From contig JACMMB010000131.1 in the NCBI GenBank assembly GCA_014379305.1, positions 1 to 8,257 on the forward strand: a stretch of 8,257 nt of DNA, in the 5' to 3' direction. The translations under genes and the position numbers were made by a program. Within the stretch, counting starts at the first letter, position 1. Every line of letters starts with the position of its first letter. Below the pieces are notes generated by a model that worked only from the letters and a program-made list of their open reading frames with translations, was not told the DNA's origin and made no database searches. Shown here one piece after another: positions 1-6,587 of this stretch. Source of the DNA: Akkermansiaceae bacterium. GTDB taxonomy: Bacteria > Verrucomicrobiota > Verrucomicrobiia > Verrucomicrobiales > Akkermansiaceae.

Positions 1-193
1 AGCATTTGCTCGCGAAATCGGCGAGGGAAACGCGTGTCTGATAGGGATCCTTGCCGGATCCCACGGCCAGCCCCCAAAGAACCTCGGGATCACCCCCGAT
101 GCCCAGCCATTTCCGCGGAGTGCCGAGATCGCGGCCCGCCTTAAGCGAGGAGGCGTCCGGGGCGAGGGCGGTAATCTGGTCGGTGGTCAACAC
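1..193 (-). CDS. SWIM zinc-finger protein, N-terminal part (runs off the left edge)
   Basis: Only the first 64 codons are in the window. The visible protein begins MLTTDQITALAPD, continues with SLKAGRDLGTPRKW, and reaches LWGLAVGSGKDPYQTRV at residues 39-55. This resembles the conserved N-terminus of bacterial SWIM zinc-finger proteins (recalled pattern: LAPD, then SxKAG, then W, then GSGxxPYQ, then a CxC...CxH zinc site). Residue 64 is a Cys preceded by Lys, which would be the first ligand of that CxC; the rest of the site lies outside the window. SWIM domains are proposed to bind DNA or protein. In bacteria such genes are often beside AAA-ATPase and VWA-domain genes, which cannot be checked here. 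The start is GTG at 193-191 (TTG at 190-188 is the alternative); the frame is closed upstream by a stop near 260 and has no ATG between. No clear ribosome binding site is seen. Confidence 0.72.
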   Translation of the reverse strand, partial: MLTTDQITALAPDASSLKAGRDLGTPRKWLGIGGDPEVLWGLAVGSGKDPYQTRVSLADFASKC

Positions 194-370
194 GGATGGA
201 ATTGATCCAACAGCACTCCGACGGGCGAGTCCATCATGGAAGTGTGTCGCTTCACCGAGCTAACAAAATCTCCCTGGTCCGGCCTGCGATGGGGGTTGCT
301 CCTTGCGTTTCCACCAAAAAGACGGCAGAAGAGAGCCGGGTTTCCCACATCAATCAAACTATCCGGATCC

Positions 371-1285
371 ATGTCGTTCCAACTCCGCCTGTTATCGTGC
401 GCCGCGTCGCTGGTCTTCGCAGCAACTTCGCCAGTGTATGCCCAATCCGCTTCACAGGTCGCCTCCCAAATGGCCGCGGAGAAGTCCGCGGAAGCCCCGG
501 TGGAACCTGCCGCCGACAACGAATTCACCAAGCTGGTGAAAAACATCACTTGGAAAACCGAAGGGTCCGGGACACTCGGAAACATTGCCCAGATCGTCGT
601 CCCGAACGGTTACCGGTTCACCGCGACCGACGGCACGGTCAAGCTGATGGAGGCTTACGGAAATCTGACGAACGGCTCGGAACTCGGCTACATTTCACCG
701 CTCGACATGGGATGGTTCGCGGTTTTCGAGTTCGACGACGTCGGTTATGTGAAGGACGACGAAAAGGACAAACTCGATGCGGACAAAATTCTCCAACAGC
801 TCAAGGAGGGCCAGGAAGAAGCTAACAAAGAACTTTCTAGACGCGGCATGCCAACGCTCATCGTTCTGGGCTGGCAGACCCCTCCTTTTTACAATCCACA
901 GACCAACAACCTCGAATGGGCCATCCGGTTGCGCTCCGGAGACGGCGGCAGCATGGTCAATTATAAGACCAAGCTGCTCGGACGCCGCGGCGTGATGGAC
1001 GTGGTGCTGGTGTGCGATGAGGCGGAAATGCCCGCCATCATCCCGGAATACCAGAAACTCCTCGCGGGATATACATTCAAGAAGGAGGAGTCATATGCGG
1101 CTTTCTCGAAGGGCGACAAGATCGCGGAATACGGATTGACCGGACTGATTGTCGGCGGCGGTCTGTTGGTCGCGGCGAAGTCCGGGTTATTGGCCAAACT
1201 TTGGAAGCCCATTCTTGTCGGTCTGGTGGCTGTCGGTGCTCTTTTTAAGAGAATTTTCGTCGGGAAATCGCGAGAGACGCTGTGA
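371..1285 (+). CDS. DUF2167 family membrane protein
   Basis: This is a predicted exported or membrane protein of 304 residues. It has a signal peptide at about residues 1-24 (hydrophobic core LLSCAASLVFAATS, cleavage probably after VYA), then a soluble part at about 45-235. The family signature is visible: GWFAVFEFDDVGYVKDDE at 114-131, then DADKILQQLKEGQEEANKE at 136-154, and LGWQTPPFYNPQTNNLEWA at 166-184. A hydrophobic hairpin at about 255-296, split by a short basic stretch (KLWKP), should anchor the C-terminus in the inner membrane. The biochemical function of DUF2167 is not known to me. ATG 371 is chosen because it puts the signal peptide at the N-terminus; an in-frame ATG at 236 would add 45 residues that look non-coding. 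The ribosome binding site is weak. The next gene begins 12 bp downstream on the same strand, suggesting one transcript. Confidence 0.85.
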   Translation: MSFQLRLLSCAASLVFAATSPVYAQSASQVASQMAAEKSAEAPVEPAADNEFTKLVKNITWKTEGSGTLGNIAQIVVPNGYRFTATDGTVKLMEAYGNLTNGSELGYISPLDMGWFAVFEFDDVGYVKDDEKDKLDADKILQQLKEGQEEANKELSRRGMPTLIVLGWQTPPFYNPQTNNLEWAIRLRSGDGGSMVNYKTKLLGRRGVMDVVLVCDEAEMPAIIPEYQKLLAGYTFKKEESYAAFSKGDKIAEYGLTGLIVGGGLLVAAKSGLLAKLWKPILVGLVAVGALFKRIFVGKSRETL

Positions 1286-1297
1286 CCTGGCCCGCTG

Positions 1298-2386
1298 ATG
1301 TCGGCCTTTACTGAGTTTGTCTGCGTTGCCATTGCCCTCTATCTCTGGGAATCCACGCTGTGGCTTCCGCTGAATGGAATCGCGTTAAGAAGCTGGGGCG
1401 CTGGAAAGAAGTGGAGGATTCTGGACCCAGGAAGACTTTTCACGACCTCGGAGGTTGGGCTGGTCACCTTGCGTCCATTTCCGCCGGACAGCTTGCTTGC
1501 CCCGTGCCAGGCACCACCGCTTTTGGCGGTTGGCAATGGGGAATTTCTGCTGGAAACCGCATCAAACGGGATTGTTCGGGGAAGTGCCCCGGAATGGGCC
1601 GACTTACGGCTAGAAACCCATCATCTTGTGATTGCCGGGTGCGGGATTCGGCTTTCATCGCCGCGATGTGTTGAGGTATTGCAGCGCGCAAAAAAACGGG
1701 GGGCGACACCGCAGGAAGCTGTGCGGCACGCATGGCGACAGGCGCTTTCACCTTGCCGTGCTCGTCGGGAATGGCGACGTTGGAGATTGGTTTCCAGAAC
1801 GTTGCGTTTTAATGGTCCTGTCCTGGCACTTGGGTTTTTCCTCGGGCTCCCACTCACCTTCCTTTACATGGGAACGCTGCCAACCTTGGTTCTGGCCGCG
1901 TGGTTGTGGATCCTGATGGCTTTGACAGCCGCTCAGCTTTGGTGGCTTGGCACGCGGGTCTATCCCGCCGCGCGATCCGCGTTAAGGATGGATGCAGCGC
2001 TTTCGCTACTGGTTCCATTTCACGCCATGCGTGCGTTAGAAATTGCCTCTGTCCATGCAATGGGAACAACGCACCCGGTAGGATTGATTTTGTCATCCGG
2101 GGATGTTGGAAATCCATGGTTGGGTCGCTTCGTCCGCAGGAGCCTGTATCCTATGCCCGGGATGAAAGAAAACGCCATGTTTCAAGCTGCGCTGCGGCCA
2201 TTGCTAAACGACGCTCTGTCACAGTGCGGAATAGTGGCTAGCGATTTCGATGTGCAGCCGTCACGTTCAGCCGATCCTGAGGCAGGTCGGTTCTGCCCAC
2301 GCTGTCATTCACTTTACTTGGTGGAAGTGGAACGTTGCCCTGACTGCCACGGGGTCATCTTAAAGGAATTTCTCACTAACTACTGA
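1298..2386 (+). CDS. Multi-pass membrane protein with C-terminal zinc ribbon, unknown function
   Basis: I do not recognise this 362-residue protein. It starts with a hydrophobic segment at about residues 4-24, which may be an uncleaved anchor. A mostly soluble region follows at 30-150, then a basic arginine-rich stretch at 152-170. A long hydrophobic block at about 171-218 could cross the membrane twice. Near the end are two CxxC pairs, C333-P-R-C336 and C347-P-D-C350, ten residues apart, a typical zinc-ribbon knuckle. The soluble middle has no motif I can name. The gene lies 12 bp after the DUF2167 gene and probably shares its transcript, so a joint envelope role is a reasonable guess. Its last 27 bp overlap the 3' end of mnmG on the other strand. 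No Shine-Dalgarno sequence precedes ATG 1298. The length, the single long open frame and the clean CxxC pairs make it a convincing gene despite the unknown role. Confidence 0.78.
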   Translation: MSAFTEFVCVAIALYLWESTLWLPLNGIALRSWGAGKKWRILDPGRLFTTSEVGLVTLRPFPPDSLLAPCQAPPLLAVGNGEFLLETASNGIVRGSAPEWADLRLETHHLVIAGCGIRLSSPRCVEVLQRAKKRGATPQEAVRHAWRQALSPCRARREWRRWRLVSRTLRFNGPVLALGFFLGLPLTFLYMGTLPTLVLAAWLWILMALTAAQLWWLGTRVYPAARSALRMDAALSLLVPFHAMRALEIASVHAMGTTHPVGLILSSGDVGNPWLGRFVRRSLYPMPGMKENAMFQAALRPLLNDALSQCGIVASDFDVQPSRSADPEAGRFCPRCHSLYLVEVERCPDCHGVILKEFLTNY

Positions 2387-4279
2387 TGCGGCGCTATTGG
2401 AAGTCGATTCCGTCTCCGCCAGGCGCTCGAGTTTTTCGAGCCATACGACGAGCATCGCCACGTCAGCGGGAGTGATACCAGGAATGCGTCCGGCTTGCCC
2501 GAGAGTAGTGGGGCGAATTTCCATGAACCGTACTTGAGCTTCTTTCTTAAGGCCGCGGATTGTAGTATAGTCGAAATCTTCGGGCAGGCGTCGCCCTTCT
2601 TGTCGGGACATCCGATCTATATGGATTTGCTGGCGTCCCAAGTGCCCAGCATATTTGAAATTCGTTTCGATGAGGGGCCAGAGTTCCACGTGGAACATTT
2701 CGAGGAGGTGAGTGGGCAGGGTCTCCCAAGAGTTTTCGGTCCGACGGAACCACTGGTCCAACTTCACCCCTTCGTGAGCGGTCTGACGAAGAAAGGGTTC
2801 GGCTCGCTCCAGTTCGGCGACTTTCTCCGTAACCCGTCGGACTCGTTCTCCGTTGGTGAGTCCAAATTTCGCGGCCTTGGGAGTGAGGCGAATGTCCGCG
2901 TTATCCTGGCGGAGCAAAAGTCGATATTCGGCACGGCTGGTGAACATGCGATAGGGCTCAGTGCAACCGCGGGTGACGAGATCGTCAACCATCACACCAA
3001 GGTAGGCTTCATCGCGGCCAAGGATGAACTCGGGTTTTCCAAGTGCTTTGAGGGCTGCATTGGCACCAGCAATCAGCCCCTGCCCTGCCGCTTCCTCATA
3101 ACCTGATGTGCCGTTGATTTGGCCGGCAAAATAGAGCCCTTCGACCCTTTTTGTCTCCAAGGTGGGTCGAAGCTGAGTCGGTGGGCAGTAGTCATACTCC
3201 ACGGCATAACCCGGGCGCAGGATCTCGCACTTTTCGAGACCGACAATCGACCGTAAAAACTCCAGTTGCACTTCGTAAGGCAATGAAGTGGAAACTCCGT
3301 TGACGTAGTATTCGAGCGTGTGCCGGCCCTCGGGCTCCAGAAAAATCTGGTGGCGTTCCTTATCCGCGAAACGAACGACCTTGTCCTCGATCGATGGGCA
3401 GTATCGCGGGCCGACGCCTTCAATCACTCCACAGTACATCGGAGACTGATGAAGATTGTCAGCTATTATTTCGTGGGTTCGCGGGTTTGTGTAAGTGATC
3501 CAGCAGGGCAATTGTTCCACGTGGAACAGAGGGTCTCCCCACGGATTGAGGGTAAACAGGTCATTGCTCTCTTTTTGGAGGGTGTCAGCCATAAAGCTGA
3601 ATTTTGGAATGAGCGTGTCGCCATCCTGCCGCTCACATTTGGAAAAATCGATGGAGCGGGAATTGAGGCGACACGGGGTTCCGGTTTTGAAGCGCGAGAC
3701 CTCAAAGCCCATTCGCTTCAGCGATTCAGAGACATGGGAAGTGGCATCTCCCATTCTGCCACCCTTCTCGTTGCGGAGACCGACGTGCATCAGGCCACCC
3801 ATAAAGGTCCCGGCGCTGAGAATGACGGATTTGCCGGAAATTTCCATCCCTAGAGAGGTGGCAATCCCGGTAATGTGATCGTTTTCAACAAGGAGTTCGG
3901 CAACGTTCCCTTGGTGGATCTCGATACCCGGCATGGCTTCGAGTTCGCGCTTCAGGCGAAATTGGTAGGCCTTCTTATCACACTGAGCGCGAGGTGCCCG
4001 CACCGATGGCCCTTTTGACGCGTTGAGCATGCGCCATTGGATACCAGTAGCATCGGTATTGAGACCCATCACGCCACCGAGCGCATCGATTTCCCGGACC
4101 ATGTGCCCTTTCGCCAGTCCACCTATTGCCGGGTTGCAGGACATCTGACCGATGGTGTCCAGATTTTGGGTGAGCACGGCCACTTGTGCCCCGACACGTG
4201 CGGCTGCCATTGCGGCTTCCACACCGGCGTGGCCGGCACCAATCACAATCACATCATAAACTTTGGGATAACGGAACAT
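2360..4279 (-). CDS. mnmG: tRNA uridine-34 5-carboxymethylaminomethyl modification enzyme MnmG (GidA)
   Basis: MnmG works with the GTPase MnmE in the cytoplasm to add the carboxymethylaminomethyl group to U34 in the wobble position of certain tRNAs, using FAD and methylene-tetrahydrofolate. The 639-residue product has the FAD-binding motif VIGAGHAGVEAA at 12-23, the GQMSCNPAIGGLAKGH stretch at 44-59 with conserved C48, and both family signatures: GPRYCPSIEDKVVRF at 290-304 (C294) and AGQINGTSGYEEAAGQG at 385-401. The C-terminal MnmE/tRNA-binding helical domain ends with LGQAGRIPGITPADVAML at 593-610. Length is slightly above the usual ~630. Compared with the E. coli sequence as I recall it, the segment between FSFM (227-230) and QLPCW (256-260) is about 17 residues longer and carries a parS site. 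The last ~20 residues are a low-complexity tail that overlaps the convergent membrane-protein gene. mnmE, rsmG, parA and parB are not in the window. No clear Shine-Dalgarno sequence precedes ATG 4279. Confidence 0.99.
   Translation of the reverse strand: MFRYPKVYDVIVIGAGHAGVEAAMAAARVGAQVAVLTQNLDTIGQMSCNPAIGGLAKGHMVREIDALGGVMGLNTDATGIQWRMLNASKGPSVRAPRAQCDKKAYQFRLKRELEAMPGIEIHQGNVAELLVENDHITGIATSLGMEISGKSVILSAGTFMGGLMHVGLRNEKGGRMGDATSHVSESLKRMGFEVSRFKTGTPCRLNSRSIDFSKCERQDGDTLIPKFSFMADTLQKESNDLFTLNPWGDPLFHVEQLPCWITYTNPRTHEIIADNLHQSPMYCGVIEGVGPRYCPSIEDKVVRFADKERHQIFLEPEGRHTLEYYVNGVSTSLPYEVQLEFLRSIVGLEKCEILRPGYAVEYDYCPPTQLRPTLETKRVEGLYFAGQINGTSGYEEAAGQGLIAGANAALKALGKPEFILGRDEAYLGVMVDDLVTRGCTEPYRMFTSRAEYRLLLRQDNADIRLTPKAAKFGLTNGERVRRVTEKVAELERAEPFLRQTAHEGVKLDQWFRRTENSWETLPTHLLEMFHVELWPLIETNFKYAGHLGRQQIHIDRMSRQEGRRLPEDFDYTTIRGLKKEAQVRFMEIRPTTLGQAGRIPGITPADVAMLVVWLEKLERLAETESTSNSAASVVSEKFL
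2682..2697. promoter_or_regulatory. parS: parS centromere site 1 (inside mnmG, near 3' end)
   Basis: The bases AGTTCCACGTGGAACA match the palindromic parS sequence TGTTCCACGTGGAACA at 15 of 16 positions; only the first base differs. ParB binds parS, spreads from it using CTP, and directs chromosome segregation and condensin loading near the origin. The site encodes FHVE at MnmG residues 529-532 (preceded by Met). Confidence 0.85.
3513..3528. promoter_or_regulatory. parS: parS centromere site 2 (inside mnmG, middle)
   Basis: A perfect 16-bp palindrome, TGTTCCACGTGGAACA, equal to a known parS variant (the Bacillus consensus is TGTTTCACGTGAAACA). In the coding frame it gives FHVEQ at MnmG residues 252-256, within a stretch that looks longer than in E. 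coli MnmG. Its centre is 831 bp from site 1. Confidence 0.92.
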
Positions 4280-4333
4280 CGCAGGGCGCGCAACTTAGGC
4301 CCTTCCGTGAACAGGCTCAAGCTCGGAAAAGTG

Positions 4334-4349
4334 TGTTCCACGTGGAACA
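4334..4349. promoter_or_regulatory. parS: parS centromere site 3 (between cdd and mnmG)
   Basis: A second perfect copy of TGTTCCACGTGGAACA. It lies one base past the cdd stop codon and 54 bp upstream of the mnmG start codon, the only one of the three sites outside coding sequence. Its centre is 821 bp from site 2. ParB bound here could affect expression of mnmG; that is inference. Confidence 0.92.
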
Positions 4350-4350
4350 A

Positions 4351-4743
4351 TTATTCTGACCGGTTCAAAATCCCCGTTGAGGCCCGTGGGAAAAGGTCCT
4401 GCAGCCGAAACTGCTCGCGATTCGTCCGATTAGCGAGCATCACCAACGGCACCCCGAACTCCGCCATTACCTGTCGGCAGGCACCGCAGGGAGAAATGGG
4501 GGCATCCGTATCCGCCACCACCACAATGGCAAGAAATTGACGGACGCCGGTCGCGATGGCCGTACCGATCGCGACGCGCTCGGCGCAATTGGTCAGTCCG
4601 TAAGAAATGTTCTCCACGTTGCACCCCAAAAAGACACGACCGTCCGCCGAGAGTAATGCGGCTCCCACGTGAAAATTCGAGTATGGCGCGTATGCCATTT
4701 CCCGCGCCTGCCAAGCCTCCTTCAGCAGTAGATCCCAATCCAT
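4351..4743 (-). CDS. cdd: Cytidine deaminase
   Basis: Cytoplasmic zinc enzyme of pyrimidine salvage that deaminates cytidine and deoxycytidine to uridine and deoxyuridine. The product is 130 residues, the usual length of the short homotetrameric form. Substrate-binding residues lie in FHVGAALL (24-31) and GCNVENISYGLTNC (40-53; N42 and E44). The catalytic core is C53-A-E55, with E55 as proton shuttle, and SPCGACRQVMAEF at 84-96 supplies C86 and C89 as the other zinc ligands. All key residues are present. ATG 4743 gives a standard N-terminus. No Shine-Dalgarno sequence is visible. mnmG follows on the same strand after 71 bp, so the two may share a transcript; the gap holds parS site 3 and no convincing terminator. 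The neighbour upstream is divergent. Confidence 0.97.
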   Translation of the reverse strand: MDWDLLLKEAWQAREMAYAPYSNFHVGAALLSADGRVFLGCNVENISYGLTNCAERVAIGTAIATGVRQFLAIVVVADTDAPISPCGACRQVMAEFGVPLVMLANRTNREQFRLQDLFPRASTGILNRSE

Positions 4744-4847
4744 TCGTGGAAACTACAGGCTTCAACCGTTTCAGGAATAAAAAACCTTTTACCAGCACGG
4801 ATTTTACTCTAGCCGCGCCCGTAAAAATCCACAATTCTCTCGCTGTC
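4744..4847. other. Divergent intergenic region between cdd and the DUF6580-type gene
   Basis: This 104-bp region must hold the promoters for both divergent units if they are not read from further away. On the minus strand a TAAAAT (4806-4801) matches five of six bases of a sigma-70 -10 box and would give a leader of about 50 nt to cdd, but no good -35 box lies at the right distance. On the plus strand I find only A/T-rich runs and no clear boxes. No operator palindrome or riboswitch is seen. Confidence 0.3.
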
Positions 4848-5414
4848 ATGAAACGCTATCTCCCGCTGGTATTGGTTGTAGGACTCCTTGTTGCCTTTCG
4901 GGTGCTTGGCAGCGCGTTTCCGGAGACACTTCCCAATTTCCAACCGCTGGCAGCCATGTTTTTCTGCGGCACCTTACTGGCTCCCGGCTGGCGCGGATTG
5001 GCCATTCCTCTCGGAATCTGGGCGGTTACCTTTCCCTTTGGCATGGGTCACACAGCCAATCCCTTGGATTTCGCCACGACCAGCCTTGCACTGCTCGCCA
5101 TTTTTTTCATTGGCAAAACTCTCACCCAGCGCGGCCTTCCCGCCTTGCTGCTTGGCTCCGCGCTGTCTGCAGTGTTATTCCATCTCATCACCTGCTGCGG
5201 GGCTTGGATCACCGATCCTCTTTATACGAAAAATCTTGAAGGCCTAGTCCAGTCCGTTTGGTCCGGACCTGCGGGAAGCCCGCTACCTTCCTGGGTTTTC
5301 CTTCGCAACATGACAGCGGCAAACGTGCTCTTCACCGGCATCTTTGCGATCGCGCAACTGCGGCTGCCAAATCCCTCATTTTCCTTATCCCGGCCACTCC
5401 CTGCAAAGTTCTGA
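4848..5414 (+). CDS. Small multi-pass membrane protein, DUF6580-like (putative ECF-transporter S-component type)
   Basis: The 188-residue product is almost wholly hydrophobic, with about six likely membrane segments (roughly 4-22, 32-47, 50-64, 74-92, 98-118 and 151-170). The pattern LPNFQPLAAMFFCGTLL at 28-44, a middle helix with LLGSALSAVLFHLITCCGAW at 101-120, and FLRNMTAANVLFTGIFA at 151-167 resemble DUF6580 membrane proteins, which look like substrate-binding (S) components of energy-coupling-factor transporters. No substrate can be read from the sequence. ATG 4848 is chosen because the hydrophobic protein begins exactly there; an upstream in-frame ATG at 4656 would run back through the cdd gene on the other strand. 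There is no Shine-Dalgarno sequence. pdhA follows after 45 bp on the same strand, so it may be co-transcribed, though no functional link is obvious. Family assignment is from memory of the pattern. Confidence 0.75.
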   Translation: MKRYLPLVLVVGLLVAFRVLGSAFPETLPNFQPLAAMFFCGTLLAPGWRGLAIPLGIWAVTFPFGMGHTANPLDFATTSLALLAIFFIGKTLTQRGLPALLLGSALSAVLFHLITCCGAWITDPLYTKNLEGLVQSVWSGPAGSPLPSWVFLRNMTAANVLFTGIFAIAQLRLPNPSFSLSRPLPAKF

Positions 5415-5459
5415 TAATTCCACGCCAGATTTTTCCAGCTTCATCTTCACGCCAGCCCC

Positions 5460-6536
5460 ATGACCAGCGCCAGCCTCTCCACACTCGATTTCGCAAACTC
5501 GCCGATTAACCAATTGCTCACTGCAGAGCGGAAAATCGAGCTGTATACCCAGATGGTTCGAATCCGCCGCTTCGAGAGCGCCGCAGCCAAATTCTATTCT
5601 GCGGGGAAAATGTCAGGCTTCCTGCACCTTTACATTGGTCAAGAGTCGGTCGCTGTCGGAACTATTTCCCTAGGGGGTGCGGATGATCATTTTATCACCG
5701 CCTATCGCGATCATGGTCACGCGCTGGCAGTCGGAATGGGCATGAACGAGTGCATGGCGGAAATGTTTGGCAAACAAACCGGTTGCTCCAAAGGTAAAGG
5801 GGGTTCGATGCACTTTTTTGCGCCCGACAAAAATTTCTGGGGCGGCCACGGTATCGTTGCGGGCCAGACACCACTGGGCCTCGGTCTGGCCTATGGTTTG
5901 AAATACCTCGGTCGTGAAGGCTGCTGCCTCTGCTATTTGGGCGATGGCGCGGTCAACCAGGGAGCATTCCACGAGTCCCTCAATATAGCGTCCCTTTTCG
6001 GGATCCCGGTTGTTTACGTGATCGAAAACAACGGCTATTCCATGGGCACTTCCCAGCTACGCTCATCCGCCTACAGTGGTTGCCTTGCACAACGGGCCGA
6101 GGCGTATGCCATCGAATGGGATGTCGTGGACGGATCGGATATTTACGAAGTCAGGGCCAAGGCCCACATTGCCATGGAACGGGCCCGCAAGGAGCACAAA
6201 CCCACCGTCCTGGAAATCGACACCTACCGTTACTACGGACACAGCGTCGCTGATGCGAATCACAAGAAATACCGCACACCGGAAGAAATCGAAGATTACA
6301 AAACCAATCATGATCCGATCATGGTCTTCGAACGGAAGCTCGTGGCCGAAGGTGTCTTGACTGACGATTCAGCCAAAAAGATCAACGATCTCGCAAAAGC
6401 CGAAGCAACTGCTTCCGCCAAATTCGCCGACGAGTCCCCTGCCCCGACCATCGCGGACATCAGCACCGATGTGTATTGGGAAACTGACAATCACACGCCG
6501 GCTTCGAAAATCGGGCGTCACTTCTTCAATGATTGA
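5460..6536 (+). CDS. pdhA: Pyruvate dehydrogenase E1 component, alpha subunit
   Basis: With the beta subunit it forms the thiamine-diphosphate-dependent E1 of the pyruvate dehydrogenase complex, which decarboxylates pyruvate and passes the acetyl group to the lipoyl arm of E2. The 358-residue protein has the expected alpha-subunit order: MVRIRRFE at 32-39, GFLHLYIGQESVAVG at 53-67, AYRDHGHALAVGM at 81-93, SKGKGGSMHFF at 110-120, the thiamine-diphosphate motif GDGAVNQGAFHESLNIA (161-177) ending in ENN (189-191), and YRYYGHSVAD at 256-265, the loop that carries the regulatory serine in mitochondrial enzymes (S262 here). An acetoin or branched-chain dehydrogenase alpha subunit is the main alternative, but the close fit of both subunits to mitochondrial-type PDH favours pyruvate. 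The C-terminal ~35 residues are variable. No Shine-Dalgarno sequence precedes ATG 5460. pdhB follows after 51 bp. Confidence 0.94.
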   Translation: MTSASLSTLDFANSPINQLLTAERKIELYTQMVRIRRFESAAAKFYSAGKMSGFLHLYIGQESVAVGTISLGGADDHFITAYRDHGHALAVGMGMNECMAEMFGKQTGCSKGKGGSMHFFAPDKNFWGGHGIVAGQTPLGLGLAYGLKYLGREGCCLCYLGDGAVNQGAFHESLNIASLFGIPVVYVIENNGYSMGTSQLRSSAYSGCLAQRAEAYAIEWDVVDGSDIYEVRAKAHIAMERARKEHKPTVLEIDTYRYYGHSVADANHKKYRTPEEIEDYKTNHDPIMVFERKLVAEGVLTDDSAKKINDLAKAEATASAKFADESPAPTIADISTDVYWETDNHTPASKIGRHFFND

Positions 6537-6554
6537 GCCTCGTTGAAATTTAAC

Positions 6555-6575
6555 TTCACCATTCACCATTCACAT
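6555..6575. repeat. Short tandem heptamer between pdhA and pdhB
   Basis: The unit TTCACCA occurs twice in a row (6555-6568) and is followed by a third, altered copy (TTCACAT). It lies in the 51-bp gap between the two E1 genes. It may come from replication slippage; no function is indicated. Confidence 0.6.
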
Positions 6576-6587
6576 TCCGAATTCTCC

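Noticed and set aside
44..62. Inverted repeat GGGATCC-ttgcc-GGATCCC
   Set aside because: It lies inside the SWIM gene, where it encodes the family's conserved GSGKDP stretch; it has no T-run and does not act as a visible terminator.
187..585. Long minus-strand open frame of 132 codons
   Set aside because: It lies opposite the DUF2167 gene and its divergent upstream region, shows no recognisable domain, and the plus-strand frame has a clear signal peptide and family motifs.
2495..3106. Plus-strand open frame of 203 codons opposite mnmG
   Set aside because: It is the antisense of a strongly conserved gene; no domain or start signal supports it.
4190..4205. Another CACGTG core in mnmG
   Set aside because: Flanking bases do not match parS on either side.
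4661..4676. CACGTG core inside cdd, a possible fourth parS site
   Set aside because: Only about 11 of 16 bases match parS, and the bases encode the conserved FHVG of cytidine deaminase, so the protein explains the sequence. Probably not bound by ParB.
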